Assembly: GCA_963702565.1 (NCBI GenBank)
Contig: CAVPDE010000018.1
Coordinates: 310,001 to 374,000, forward strand
Direction of reading: 5' to 3'
From: CAVPDE01 sp963702565
Lineage (GTDB): Bacteria; Desulfobacterota; DSM-4660; Desulfatiglandales; HGW-15
Length of the DNA stretch: 64,000 nt
The notes below the pieces were generated by a model that saw only the letters and a list, made by a program, of their open reading frames with translations, ran no database searches and was not told where the DNA came from. The translations under genes and the position numbers were made by a program. Below are positions 50,830 through 62,016 of this stretch, in pieces (position 1 is the stretch's first letter; every line of letters begins with the position of its first letter).

Positions 50830-51149
50830 AACCGTCGCCTGAACAGAATCATACTCTTATGCACCTGAGCCTGGGCCGGGCGTGTGGTCTCTGCCGAGCC
50901 CGCAACCGGAAATGGACTCATCCTGGCAACCGCCCCCTTGCCTTCGAACCATCCCCTGAAAAGGGACAAGTAAGCAGTATGCAGTGATCAGTAAGCAGTG
51001 AAAAACACGGAAACAGAATTACTGGTGACTGCTTACTCCCTACTTTTTACTGGTTTTGTGCGGCTTTCAAGAGACCACACCCCCCGACCCGGGCTCATAG
51101 ACTTTTGCATGCCCTGCAAAGAAGCGACACTACGGTCCAGGGAAAAATA
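50830..51149. other. dnaX upstream region with repeat
   Basis: 320 bp between dnaX and tRNA-Ser(GGA). It contains the third CAGTAAGCAGTA-type repeat (50967-51056) and no convincing gene. An open frame through it (50998-51273) only reads across the repeat and the tRNA and is not credible. Confidence 0.6.
50967..51056. repeat. CAGTAAGCAGTA-type repeat
   Basis: AAGTAAGCAGTATGCAGTGA and CAGTAAGCAGTG face GTGACTGCTTACTCCCTACT across about 35 bases. It is related to the copies near 9405 and 25940 and, like them, is intergenic. Confidence 0.65.
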
Positions 51150-51244
51150 TGGCGGAGAGAGTGGGATTCGAACCCACGGTACCGCTTTTAGGCGGTACAC
51201 GCGATTTCCAGTCGCGCTCCTTCGGCCAACTCGGACATCTCTCC
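51150..51244 (-). tRNA. tRNA-Ser (anticodon GGA)
   Basis: The minus strand gives a class II tRNA: acceptor GGAGAGA/TCTCTCC, discriminator G, encoded CCA (plus-strand TGG at 51150-51152), T-arm GGGTTCGAATCCC, anticodon stem-loop GCGACTGGAAATCGC with GGA, and a long variable arm TGTACCGCCTAAAAGCGGTA. It reads UCC/UCU codons. Confidence 0.96.
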
Positions 51245-51405
51245 GCGGTTTCGCTCACGCGAAACACTGTTAGCTAGTGGCTATTGGCAAATAGCCAAGA
51301 GCCCCATATCTAATTGCTATCTACAAGCTTTGATTCTGCTTTGTCCTTTCTGCGAAGAGCCATTAGCCAGAAGCTAAAGGTGAAATTCAGCTCCGCTGAA
51401 TTTCT

Positions 51406-51501
51406 TGGCGGAGAGGGTGGGATTCGAACCCACGTGCCCCGTTTTTGGCAGGGCAAGTCGATTTCGAGTCGACCCCGTTATGACCACTTCGGTACCTCTC
51501 C
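51406..51501 (-). tRNA. tRNA-Ser (anticodon CGA)
   Basis: Class II tRNA on the minus strand: acceptor GGAGAGG/CCTCTCC, discriminator G, encoded CCA (TGG at 51406-51408), T-arm GGGTTCGAATCCC, anticodon loop GACTCGAAATC with CGA, and long variable arm with GCCCTGCC and GGGGC halves. It reads UCG. It lies 162 bp from the tRNA-Ser(GGA) gene and 8 bp after tadA. Confidence 0.95.
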
Positions 51502-51509
51502 GTGCGTCC

Positions 51510-51977
51510 CTATTCTTTATCCCTCTTCATCCGGAAGAAGTCCTGCATCAGCTTTCCGCATTCCTCCGCCAGAACTCCGTGAACCACCTCTATTCGATGG
51601 TTTAATCTAAGATCCTCCGGCACATTGTACAAGGAGCCGGCAGCCCCGGATTTTGGATCGGGCGCTCCAAAAACCAGCCTGGCGACCCTTGCGTGCACGG
51701 CAGCCCCAATGCACATGAGACAGGGCTCGATGGTGACCACCAGGGTGGCTCCCTCCAAACGGTAATTCTTATAGAAAATCCCTGCCAGCCTCAAGGCCAG
51801 AATCTCCGCATGGGCGCAGGGATCATTGAGGGAAATGGGCTGATTGTGGGCCCTGGCGACAACGGAGCCTGCCGGATCGACAACCACGGCCCCCACAGGA
51901 ACTTCTCCCTCGTCAAAGCCCTTTTTTGCCTCTTGGAGGGCTTCCTTCATGAACGGGGAAAAGTCCGGGAACATCAT
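51510..51977 (-). CDS. tadA: tRNA-specific adenosine deaminase TadA
   Basis: TadA converts A34 to inosine in tRNA-Arg(ACG). 155 aa cytidine-deaminase fold with zinc ligand and proton shuttle HAE at 56-58 and PCLMC (Cys86, Cys89), followed by the family's GAPDPKSGAAGSLYN and NHRIEVVHGVLAEEC. Two ATGs are adjacent (51977, 51974). It lies immediately upstream of tRNA-Ser(CGA) on the same strand, so the tRNA may be part of its transcript. Confidence 0.95.
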   Translation of the reverse strand: MMFPDFSPFMKEALQEAKKGFDEGEVPVGAVVVDPAGSVVARAHNQPISLNDPCAHAEILALRLAGIFYKNYRLEGATLVVTIEPCLMCIGAAVHARVARLVFGAPDPKSGAAGSLYNVPEDLRLNHRIEVVHGVLAEECGKLMQDFFRMKRDKE

Positions 51978-52148
51978 GGGTTACCTTTACCACTTGTCTA
52001 TCTCTGCGTCAACCCGATATCCGCCAAACCGGGCACAATTCGGTTTGCGCCCAAAAGCAGCAAAGAAAAATCTTTTTTCAAATTTCGCTTTTCCTCAGAG
52101 GGTGGTAGAGTGTGCCCGTGCGCAGGGGGAGCTCCTAAGGAGAGGTCC

Positions 52149-52877
52149 ATGGAAGAAAAGGAAAGCTTGAGTCTGGTCAAGGACAGGCGCAAAATTCAGG
52201 AGATCTTTGAACGCATGGTTTCCAAGAACATGGAGCTCAAGATTCTCATCGATGAAGAGAACGTGAGGTTCATGTCCCGGGCCATCAGGCTCAACCCTGA
52301 AGAAATATCTTCTTTGGGAAGTGAGCCCGAACTGATTGTGGAAAAGCTGTTTCCGGAAATTGGTAACAGCCTGATCCAGTCCTCCTCTCAACTCACTCTG
52401 GAATTCACCATCAAGGGGCACTTCTGCCGCGGCAAAGCGAAGTACGTCGGGGTGAGCAACGAGTATCCCTATTTCGGGATCATGATCACCCTTCCTCAGT
52501 CCCTCGAGCTCGCCAAAGAAAAGCGCAGGGAAAAGAGGCACCTCTACGATATGCCGAATTTCGTTTCCGTGGAATTCAGCATTATGGGAAAGGACAAGGT
52601 CTATAATCTGGAAGTGATGGATTGCTCCATGCACGGCCTGGGTATTCTCATCACCAAGAAGGATTTCGATCTTGTCCGCCTGGTAAAACCAGGGGATCGC
52701 ATCAGGGACATTGTTTTGTATTCGGAAAACGCCAGGATCAAGGTGGACGGTGTGGTGCGGCACCTGACCAAGATGTCCACGGGAAAGCCCAAGGATTCCT
52801 ATGTGATGGGGATTGAGTCCCCGGAAGTCATCGAAAACTGCCGAATCGCTTCTCAACCAGAAAGAAATAACTCCTGA
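52149..52877 (+). CDS. PilZ-domain protein
   Basis: 242 aa. The C-terminal half (about 118-235) is PilZ-like: EKRREKRHLYDMPNFVSVEF (RxxxR-type basic motif, here RREKR) and VMDCSMHGLGILI (D/NxSxxG motif DCSMHG). The N-terminal half (about 20-110) resembles a YcgR-like barrel (SSQLTLEFTIKGHFCRGKAKY). Such proteins bind c-di-GMP and modulate motility, exopolysaccharide or pili. The ATG at 52149 is set by AAGGAGAGG just before it; longer open frames upstream are not conserved. The HNH gene begins 7 bp after the stop. Confidence 0.83.
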   Translation: MEEKESLSLVKDRRKIQEIFERMVSKNMELKILIDEENVRFMSRAIRLNPEEISSLGSEPELIVEKLFPEIGNSLIQSSSQLTLEFTIKGHFCRGKAKYVGVSNEYPYFGIMITLPQSLELAKEKRREKRHLYDMPNFVSVEFSIMGKDKVYNLEVMDCSMHGLGILITKKDFDLVRLVKPGDRIRDIVLYSENARIKVDGVVRHLTKMSTGKPKDSYVMGIESPEVIENCRIASQPERNNS

Positions 52878-52884
52878 GCAGAGT

Positions 52885-53181
52885 ATGCAGTTCGAAGATA
52901 TCGTTGTCAGTGAAGAAGACATTCGAAGGGAAAAGGAAAAAGCCCGACGGCTGAGGCAAACCGCGTGGTGGATGAGAAAGATTCAGAAAGGGGTGTGCCA
53001 CTACTGCCAAAGCGAGGTGGGAAGGGAGCATCTGACCATGGACCACGTGGTCCCTCTCAGCCGGGGAGGGAAGAGCAGCAAAGGAAACATCGTTCCTGCC
53101 TGCAAAACCTGCAACAACAAGAAGAAGTACTTGCTTCCCATCGAGTGGGATGAATATCTCCAGTCCTTGCGAGCCGGCTGA
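52885..53181 (+). CDS. HNH endonuclease family protein
   Basis: 98 aa. Zinc ligands Cys38 and Cys41 in CHYCQSEVG, catalytic DHVVPLSRGG with Asp53-His54, NIVPACKTCNNKK with Cys73 and Cys76. This is the compact HNH_1/McrA-like fold found in many chromosomes, of unknown cellular substrate. It lies in an operon with a PilZ protein, an arrangement I cannot explain. A TTG frame at 52813 would overlap the PilZ gene and lacks support; ATG 52885 has only a weak GAGCAGAG upstream. Confidence 0.88.
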   Translation: MQFEDIVVSEEDIRREKEKARRLRQTAWWMRKIQKGVCHYCQSEVGREHLTMDHVVPLSRGGKSSKGNIVPACKTCNNKKKYLLPIEWDEYLQSLRAG

Positions 53182-53190
53182 TCCTCTCGG

Positions 53191-53997
53191 TCAAGCCTTG
53201 CTCACCTCCACCAAGGCCCCAAGGATCTCTCCATCTCTCAATCCGATGTATTCTGAAGCCCGGCCGAGGTTGACGGCTATTTCCAGCAGGTTGGAGCTGT
53301 TGATCAGGGCCAGAGGTTCCCCTTCTTCGCAGTCCGCATAAATGCGGCCGAGCTTTCGGATCACCAGCTTCCCTGCCTCAATGCGCGGAGGAGCGGATTC
53401 GAGGAAGTCCGTCAATTCCCGTGCAGAGATATTGGTGATCAGGTTCCCGAAGTTGTCCACTCGGATGATCTGACCGCACAGAACTTCTCCTTGGACGTAA
53501 GGTTGAGGGATCGTCAGTTTCGTGAGATCTCGGACAGCGGGGCCCAGGGACTCCAGCGGGAGGCCAAGAGAAAGGTGAGCCGCCACAGGGGCGAAGATCT
53601 CTCTGCCGTGAAAAGTCTGGGTAATGCTCGGAAGGAAATAGCGCGTTTGGGTGAGCTGAACCGCTGCGGCCCCCCCGAAATCCCGGAACACGGGCCAGAA
53701 AAGACCATTGTCCGGTCCCACAAAAAAGTGAGCCCCGGCCTGTAAGGCAACAAGCCTTCGATCGCTCCCGACCCCCGGGTCGACCACGGCCAGGTGGACG
53801 GTTCCTTGAGGGAAGTAAGGAAAAGTTTCGCGGATGACCAAAGCCGCCTGAGAGATGGAGCCTGTTCCGAGCTGATGGGTGACATCGACAAGCCTAGCCG
53901 AGGGATTGATGGAAAGGATCACGCCCTTCATCATGGCCACATAAGGGTCTGAAAGGCCGAAATCCGTGGTGAGCGTGATGATTCCCGAAGGCTTCAT
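53191..53997 (-). CDS. S-adenosylmethionine hydroxide adenosyltransferase (DUF62)
   Basis: 268 aa. N-terminal ITLTTDFGLSDPYVAMMKGVI, DVTHQLGTGSISQAAL, TVHLAVVDPGVGSDRR and GPDNGLFWPV define the SAM hydrolase family (the fold shared with fluorinase); C-terminal VDNFGNLITNIS. It cleaves SAM to adenosine and methionine using water-derived hydroxide. The gene overlaps the sirtuin gene by 4 bp (ATGA), so the two are translationally coupled. Confidence 0.93.
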   Translation of the reverse strand: MKPSGIITLTTDFGLSDPYVAMMKGVILSINPSARLVDVTHQLGTGSISQAALVIRETFPYFPQGTVHLAVVDPGVGSDRRLVALQAGAHFFVGPDNGLFWPVFRDFGGAAAVQLTQTRYFLPSITQTFHGREIFAPVAAHLSLGLPLESLGPAVRDLTKLTIPQPYVQGEVLCGQIIRVDNFGNLITNISARELTDFLESAPPRIEAGKLVIRKLGRIYADCEEGEPLALINSSNLLEIAVNLGRASEYIGLRDGEILGALVEVSKA

Positions 53998-54725
53998 GTC
54001 CAGTGTTCCAGAAGCTTTGGCAAGATCTCTCCTGATCTTCCCAGCAGGACAAAGTCCATCATCCCGGAGTTGGGAGTCTCTTCCAGGTTGATCTCTGCCA
54101 CGACAGCTCCGGCTTCCTTGGCCTCAAAAGCCAGAGACGCGGCGGGCTGGACAACGGCCGATGTGCCGATCACGAGCATCACCTGGCAGGACCGGGCGGC
54201 CTCGATGGCGCGGTTGAGCAGTGCGGAATCCAGGGACTCGCCGAACCAGACCACGTGGGGCCGCAAGAGTCCGCCGCAGTCCCTGCATTTGGGCGAAATC
54301 CCCATGTTAGGGGACAGGTCGAGGCTCACGGTGTGACACTGGGTACACCGGACTTTCCAGAGGTTGCCGTGAATTTCAAGGAGGTTCTTGCTCCCTGCCT
54401 TGAGGTGAAGGCCATCCACGTTCTGAGTGATGAGGGTGAAATCAGGAACCTTAGCTTCGAGATCGACCAGCGCTGTGTGGCCGGGGTTAACGCTGAGGCC
54501 TGTGATGAGATTGCGGCGCCAGTTGTAGAACTCCCAGACCAATTCCGGATCACGCGCGAAGGCATGGGGTGTCGCGAGTTCCATGACATTGTAGTTGCGC
54601 CACAGACCGTCTGCCCCGCGAAAAGTCGGAACACCGCTCTCCGCAGAGATCCCGGCCCCTGTCAGTGCGGCGATCCGCTCCGCCTTGCCGAGGACCTCTC
54701 TCAATGCCCTGATCTGTTGTTCCAT
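53994..54725 (-). CDS. NAD-dependent protein deacylase (Sir2 family)
   Basis: 243 aa. Rossmann motif LTGAGISAESGVPTFRG at 22-38, TQNVDGLH with ADP-ribose contacts, catalytic His in EIHGNLWKV, zinc ligands in CTQC and CRDC, LRPHVVWFGESL, and VIGTSAVVQPAA. The LRPHVVWFGE context without Ala-Tyr/Arg substitutions suggests a general deacetylase; CobB-type desuccinylase residues are not obvious. The stop overlaps the SAM-transferase gene, which has no known functional link. Confidence 0.93.
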   Translation of the reverse strand: MEQQIRALREVLGKAERIAALTGAGISAESGVPTFRGADGLWRNYNVMELATPHAFARDPELVWEFYNWRRNLITGLSVNPGHTALVDLEAKVPDFTLITQNVDGLHLKAGSKNLLEIHGNLWKVRCTQCHTVSLDLSPNMGISPKCRDCGGLLRPHVVWFGESLDSALLNRAIEAARSCQVMLVIGTSAVVQPAASLAFEAKEAGAVVAEINLEETPNSGMMDFVLLGRSGEILPKLLEHWT

Positions 54726-54976
54726 GGCATGGGATGGTAAGAAAAAGGAAGGTGCAAGTCAACCCTTTCGGCTACCCTGTGCTTCTCCATCCTTCATCCC
54801 TCCTTCGGCTGGACCAGGTCGAATGGACGCACCGAGAATGCTCAGAGTTGACACTCTCATTATTTCTTTGCAAAAGAGCCGGGAGGTGTGGTATCCAATT
54901 TTGTCCTTCCGATATGTGATTCCAACCTTTTGAGTCCAACAAAAGTAAATTTTGATAGAAGGAAAGGAGATCAGAA

Positions 54977-55885
54977 ATGACTGCAAAATTGATCAAAGGC
55001 ACTGAAATCCGTGACGTGATCCTCGAGGAGCTCGGGGAGGAAGTTAAGAAAATCAAAGAAAAACACGGCAAGGTGCCGGGTCTGGTGACCATTCTCGTGG
55101 GACAGAATCCTGCCTCTATTTCATACGTCACCGCCAAAATCGAGGCGGCCAAGAGCCTCGGTTTTAAGGAAATCCAGGACAACCAGTTGGAGACGATTAC
55201 GGAACAGCAGCTTCTCGCCCTCATCGACAAGTACAACAAGGACGACAGCATCAACGGAATTCTGGTGCAGCTCCCTCTTCCGAAACACATCAACGAGAAA
55301 AAGATCCTCAACGCCATTGATCCGGACAAGGACGTGGACGGATTTCATCCGGTCAATGTGGGACGCCTTATGATCGGGGGTTCTGAGGTCAAATTCCCGC
55401 CCTGCACGCCGGCCGGGATTCAGGAGTTGATCGTGCGCTCCGGCGTAGAAACCAAAGGCGCTGAAGTGGTCGTGGTGGGCCGCTCCAACATCGTGGGAAA
55501 ACCGATCGCCGTGATCATGCTTCAGAAGGCGAAGGGCGCCAATGCCACGGTCACCGTTGCCCACACAGGGACCAAAGACCTTGCGTCTCACTGCAAGCGG
55601 GCCGACATTCTGGTTGTGGCCGCAGGGGTTCCCGGCCTGGTCAAACCCGAGTGGATCAAGCCCGGCGCCTGTGTCATTGATGTCGGTGTGAACCGAGTGG
55701 GAGAAAAGATCAGCGAAAAGACGGGAAAGAAAATTGCTATCTTGAAAGGGGATGTGGACTTTGATGCGGCCAAAGAAATCGCAGGATCGATCACCCCTGT
55801 TCCCGGTGGTGTCGGGCCCATGACCATCACCATGCTGATGAAAAACACGCTCAGGTCCTTGAAATTCAAACTGGGCATCGCTTAA
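54977..55885 (+). CDS. folD: methylenetetrahydrofolate dehydrogenase/cyclohydrolase FolD
   Basis: Interconverts methylene-, methenyl- and formyl-tetrahydrofolate with NADP. 302 aa: SYVTAKIEAAKSLGF with the catalytic Lys, GILVQLPLPKHI, KDVDGFHPVN, PPCTPAGIQELI, VVGRSNIVGKPIA, ITPVPGGVGPMT. AAAGGAGATC lies about 9 bp before the ATG. It ends at a strong hairpin. The enzyme feeds one-carbon units to the pathway used in this phylum for acetyl-CoA metabolism. Confidence 0.97.
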   Translation: MTAKLIKGTEIRDVILEELGEEVKKIKEKHGKVPGLVTILVGQNPASISYVTAKIEAAKSLGFKEIQDNQLETITEQQLLALIDKYNKDDSINGILVQLPLPKHINEKKILNAIDPDKDVDGFHPVNVGRLMIGGSEVKFPPCTPAGIQELIVRSGVETKGAEVVVVGRSNIVGKPIAVIMLQKAKGANATVTVAHTGTKDLASHCKRADILVVAAGVPGLVKPEWIKPGACVIDVGVNRVGEKISEKTGKKIAILKGDVDFDAAKEIAGSITPVPGGVGPMTITMLMKNTLRSLKFKLGIA

Positions 55886-55905
55886 TCTCTCGGTCATAAA
55901 CCAAG

Positions 55906-55939
55906 CGAGGGTTGAGTCTCTTGCGAGACTCAACCCTCG
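55906..55939. terminator. hairpin between convergent folD and CHASE2 kinase genes
   Basis: CGAGGGTTGAGTCTC and GAGACTCAACCCTCG form a perfect 15-bp stem with a TTGC loop. It lies 21 bp after the folD stop. The U-run on the folD side is poor (GTCTATTC), so it may act in both directions as an inefficient terminator or as an mRNA-stabilising stem. Confidence 0.65.
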
Positions 55940-55961
55940 TCTATTCTGGCTCGTTCGAAGT

Positions 55962-58487
<2,526 letters not shown>

Positions 58488-58837
58488 GAACCTCTGGCTA
58501 CAAAGCGCTCACTGCGCGCAGCATTCACACGAGCTTTTCAATATTCTTTAATTTATTACAAAGCAAGTATAGCACATGCAATCGGGCTAATTCAAGCTTA
58601 GCTTTTTAAAAAATAACTATAAGAGAAACGAGGCCGGATGTCAAAAAAACCCCTTAGCCGCCGGGGGTGGACTTAATTAAACTTGAAAAACCCTGCGATT
58701 CGTATTAGGATTTTAACTCCAAGGTTTCGGAGAGAATTCAGCAAATTCCAGGCAGGCCCTTAACGCAGGTTAATGCCGGGGCAGGGTCTGGAGTTCATCT
58801 GAACCTCATCTCAGCACGATACGCGGCAAAGGTTCCT
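58488..58837. other. divergent intergenic region, kinase/pilB-like
   Basis: 350 bp, A+T-rich in the first half (around 58540-58620), with a promoter candidate for the kinase. The plus-strand half (58620-58837) shows no clear promoter for the PilB-like gene and no gene. Confidence 0.5.
58566..58595 (-). promoter_or_regulatory. sigma-70-like promoter of the CHASE2 kinase gene
   Basis: On the minus strand TTGAAT (58595-58590), 18-bp spacer, TATACT (58571-58566). Four of six at -35, five of six at -10. The start would be near 58560, about 70 bp before the kinase ATG. Confidence 0.5.
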
Positions 58838-60778
58838 GTGATAGAATCCATGGAAAACAAAATGGCGAAAGTGAGCCCGATCAATAAGAGTGCGCCCAAG
58901 AAAGATGCGGGGCCACGCCGTCGACTGGGAGAACTCCTGGTTGAAGCAGGTCTCCTGTCCAACGAAAAACTCAATGAGGCCCTCGGCGCGCAGAAGACGA
59001 CAGGAAAGCGACTGGGCCAGCAACTCGTGGACATGAGTGCCATTACTGAAGAGGAAATGGCCTTCGCTCTCGCCATGCAGCTCAAGATCCCTTATGTGGA
59101 CCTCAAGAACTTTGAAATCCCATCCAAGGTGATTGAAAGCATCCCCGAGGAGATTTCGCGCAAGTTCCTTTGCATTCCCATCAGCCTCAAGAACAGCGTT
59201 CTCGATGTGGCCATGGCCGATCCCCTGGACCTGAACATGATGAAAGACCTCCAGTTCATCACAGGGTACAATATTCAGCCGGCCATCTCCACTTCCACTC
59301 AGATCGTGGACGTGCTGCAGAAGCACTATCACCCTGACAAATCCATCGGTGACGTGGCCGATGAGCTTGGCGGGGAAGACATCATGGAGTTCCTCCCGGA
59401 AAAGGAGATGAAGGAGGAAGAGGAGGAGCGGTCGGAAGAAGCGAAGGATTCTCCCTTTGTCAAAATGGTGGACCTGATCATCAAGAACGCCATCAAGAAG
59501 CGCGCCAGCGATGTTCACATCGAAGCTCAGGAGAATCAGGTTCGCGTTCGGAACCGGGTCGACGGCGTGCTTCAGGATTCGATCAAACTTCCCAAGTGGA
59601 CCCAGCCCATCATCATTTCCAGAATCAAGGTCCTGGGCGGAATGGACATTGCCGAGAAAAGGCTTCCCCAAGACGGCCGAATCAAGGTCAAGACCAGGAG
59701 CAGTTCTGTAGATCTTCGGGTGTCCACCCTCCCCACGTACTACGGGGAGAAGGCGGTCATCCGTATCCTGAACAAGCAGGAGTCTTTTCTCACTCTCAAA
59801 GAACTCGGATTCAGCCCCAAGAGCCTTTCGATCATCCAGAACTTCACCTCCCAGCCCCAGGGCATGGTGCTGATCACGGGGCCTACGGGAAGCGGGAAGA
59901 CCTCCACCTTGTATGCCTGTATGCAGTCCATCAAATCCGACGAAGTCAACATCGTGACGGTAGAAGATCCCGTGGAGTTCGAACTGGCCGGCATCAACCA
60001 GGTTCAGATCAGTGAGAAAGTCGGTCTTACGTTCCCTTATGTGCTTCGCTCCATTTTGAGACAGGACCCGAACGTGATTATGATCGGTGAGATCAGAGAC
60101 GTGGACACTGCCGAAATCGCCCTCCAGTCTTCTTTGACCGGCCACCTGGTTCTGTCCACCCTTCACACCAACGACGCCCCTTCAGCCATCACAAGGCTCA
60201 TGGACATCGGACTGGCCCCTTACATGATCGCCTCCTCTGTGACAGGGGTCGTGGCCCAGCGGCTCGTCAGGGTCATATGCCCTTACTGCAAGGAGGAATA
60301 CGTCCCGAGTCAGGAACTCCTCAGCCGCATGGGCCTTGACCACCACAAGCTCCCGTTCAAGTTCTACCGGGGGGTGGGGTGCTCCAAGTGCGGTAATCTG
60401 GGCTTCAAGGGCCGCACGGTGATCGAGGAGGTGATGATCATGAGTCGAAAGGTCAGGGAACTGACCCAAACCGGGACGTCAGCGGATCAACTCAGAGAAG
60501 CGGCCATGGCCACGGGTATGACCACGCTGGGAATCAGCGGCCTGAAAAAGATCGAGATGGGAATCACGACCATTGATGAGGTGTTGAAGGCGGTTCAGCA
60601 AAAAGAAGAGCTCACAACGATCTGCCCCCACTGCGGCAAGGGGGTGAGCCTGGACTTCAAGGATTGCCCTTACTGCAAAAAGCCGTTGGTTCCGACATGC
60701 AGGGGTTGCAGCCGCATCGTTCATCCCGAGTGGATCGTTTGTCCTTATTGCCGGAATGATCTCAAGCAGGAAGCCTAG
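58838..60778 (+). CDS. PilB/GspE-type secretion ATPase with C-terminal zinc ribbons
   Basis: 646 aa. GspE_N domain (about 25-165: LGELLVEAGLLSNEKLNEAL, LKIPYVDL), then the ATPase core: Walker A GPTGSGKTSTLYA near 347, Asp box VTVEDPVEFEL, Walker B IGEIRDVDTAEIA, His box LSTLHTNDAPSA. A tetra-Cys zinc site (CPYC ... CSKC, about 484-518) follows as in GspE/PilB. The last 60 residues add two or three zinc ribbons (CPHC, CPYC, CRGC, CPYC), unusual for PilB. It powers pilus assembly or type II secretion. GTG 58838 follows AAAGG closely; ATG 58850 is an alternative. Confidence 0.9.
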   Translation: MIESMENKMAKVSPINKSAPKKDAGPRRRLGELLVEAGLLSNEKLNEALGAQKTTGKRLGQQLVDMSAITEEEMAFALAMQLKIPYVDLKNFEIPSKVIESIPEEISRKFLCIPISLKNSVLDVAMADPLDLNMMKDLQFITGYNIQPAISTSTQIVDVLQKHYHPDKSIGDVADELGGEDIMEFLPEKEMKEEEEERSEEAKDSPFVKMVDLIIKNAIKKRASDVHIEAQENQVRVRNRVDGVLQDSIKLPKWTQPIIISRIKVLGGMDIAEKRLPQDGRIKVKTRSSSVDLRVSTLPTYYGEKAVIRILNKQESFLTLKELGFSPKSLSIIQNFTSQPQGMVLITGPTGSGKTSTLYACMQSIKSDEVNIVTVEDPVEFELAGINQVQISEKVGLTFPYVLRSILRQDPNVIMIGEIRDVDTAEIALQSSLTGHLVLSTLHTNDAPSAITRLMDIGLAPYMIASSVTGVVAQRLVRVICPYCKEEYVPSQELLSRMGLDHHKLPFKFYRGVGCSKCGNLGFKGRTVIEEVMIMSRKVRELTQTGTSADQLREAAMATGMTTLGISGLKKIEMGITTIDEVLKAVQQKEELTTICPHCGKGVSLDFKDCPYCKKPLVPTCRGCSRIVHPEWIVCPYCRNDLKQEA

Positions 60779-60810
60779 GGAGGCGCCTTCCAACGCCTTC
60801 AGGTTTTTCC

Positions 60811-60840
60811 TTGACTGTACGGTGTTGATTTAAATAGGAT
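60811..60840 (+). promoter_or_regulatory. sigma-70-like promoter before the B-box/pilin genes
   Basis: TTGACT (60811-60816), 18-bp spacer, TAGGAT (60835-60840). Five of six and four of six. The start would be near 60847, just 31 bp before the ATG at 60878. Confidence 0.5.
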
Positions 60841-60877
60841 AATTTTTCAGACCGGCTCTTGAGCAAGAGGCCAATTC

Positions 60878-61474
60878 ATGCAGTGTAAGAATCACCCAGA
60901 TCGCAAAGCGGAGCACTTCTGTTCCAGCTGTCAAATTCCCCTTTGTGCGGATTGCGCTGAGGAGACGAAGCCGGGGGAGTATTACTGCTTCAAATGCGCC
61001 ATGCTGGTTTCCGTGTCCGCGGTGGGGACCTCGATCAAAGGAAAGCGGGAAAAAATCGCCGAACACAAGGCGAAGGAAAAGAAGAAGAAAACTCCTTTTC
61101 ATTACTTCGTCATGGTTTCCTCCGTCATGATACTGGTCATGTGGGGGGTGATTCTTTTCGGAGGCCAGAAGGCTCCTGCCGGCGCCGCCGATCTCGGCAA
61201 TCAACCCAGAGTGCTGCTGTTCATGGTGGATGGAGCCCTCAAACGATTCGCCCATTACGAGGGAAACCAGTATCCTCTTCAACTGGTTGATCTCATTCCG
61301 AAGTACCTTCCTCTCAGAAAAGAAGATACCCCTCTGCTGGACAAGGTGAGCTACACCCGAGATCCGAGTGTGGGATATCGCCTGTCCCTTGCAAAACCGA
61401 AGCCTGGCGACATGAACATCATCATCTCGCCCAAGGGCGTGCGATACGAAACGCTTCCTGGTGGGGGAAGCTAA
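60878..61474 (+). CDS. B-box-like zinc protein with one membrane segment
   Basis: 198 aa. The N-terminal zinc region has the B-box-like spacing CKNHPDRKAEHFCSSCQIPLC with Cys3, His6, Cys15, Cys18, Cys23, Cys26, then Cys37 and Cys40. A Lys/Glu-rich segment (about 55-72) and one membrane span (about 76-95) follow; the C-terminal ~100 residues would lie outside, with a GEYY/NNYP-like region (HYEGNQYPLQLVDLIPKYLP) resembling pilin-type sequences. Similar proteins sit before pilins in this phylum. Its stop overlaps the prepilin start by 1 bp (TAATG), so coupling is expected. Role unknown, probably in pilus or pseudopilus assembly. Confidence 0.75.
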   Translation: MQCKNHPDRKAEHFCSSCQIPLCADCAEETKPGEYYCFKCAMLVSVSAVGTSIKGKREKIAEHKAKEKKKKTPFHYFVMVSSVMILVMWGVILFGGQKAPAGAADLGNQPRVLLFMVDGALKRFAHYEGNQYPLQLVDLIPKYLPLRKEDTPLLDKVSYTRDPSVGYRLSLAKPKPGDMNIIISPKGVRYETLPGGGS

Positions 61475-61932
61475 TGCGGAGACAATCAGGGTTCACTCTT
61501 GTTGAATTGATGGTCGTGATCGCCATTTTGGGCATCCTGGCCGTGACCGCCATGCCTTTCTATCAAACCTGGACTCAAAGGGCCTACGGTTCCCAAGCCA
61601 ACCTCATGATGAAGAGCTTGATGGATGGCCAGATCATGTATTATCTGGAGAACAACCGGTTCTACCCACTCGTGGGAGAGGATATCTTCATCCCCTATGA
61701 GGGGGCGGGGTCGCCGTCCCCCGCAAGCGCTCTCGATGATTTGGAGAAGGCTCTAAAAATTAGAATCTCGCAAAGCCAAAATTTCCGCTATACGATCATT
61801 AATTATGACAATGAATATTGCGGAGTGACCATAGAGGCTCCCTTTGCTCTCTTTAAAGGCCAACCAAGAGATTATGGTACACTTGTCGCCGTTGTGACAA
61901 AGCAGGGCGAAGTAACCTATGTGGGACCCTAA
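61474..61932 (+). CDS. type IV pilin-like / pseudopilin prepilin
   Basis: 152 aa. Short leader MRRQSG, then the processed segment FTLVELMVVIAILGILAVTA with Glu5 of the mature chain, so it is a substrate for prepilin peptidase PilD. The C-terminal part has no long disulfide pair (one Cys, EYCGV), and DLEKALKIRIS resembles pseudopilins more than major pilins. It probably assembles through the ATPase encoded upstream. It is coupled to the B-box gene (overlap TAATG). Confidence 0.88.
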   Translation: MRRQSGFTLVELMVVIAILGILAVTAMPFYQTWTQRAYGSQANLMMKSLMDGQIMYYLENNRFYPLVGEDIFIPYEGAGSPSPASALDDLEKALKIRISQSQNFRYTIINYDNEYCGVTIEAPFALFKGQPRDYGTLVAVVTKQGEVTYVGP

Positions 61933-62016
61933 TTGGGCCAAGAGATCGCTTTTGACCCGGATAAGAAAACGAAATGACGGCGGCAAGCGGGAAGACAGGC
62001 AACCGCCCGGGAATTC

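Noticed and set aside
51693..52148. 5' extension of the PilZ gene toward 51693
   Set aside because: It would overlap tadA on the other strand, is not PilZ-like, and a strong ribosome-binding sequence marks the ATG at 52149.
54846..54875. TTGACA upstream of folD as a promoter
   Set aside because: No acceptable -10 box at 16-18 bp; the match is only to the -35 half.
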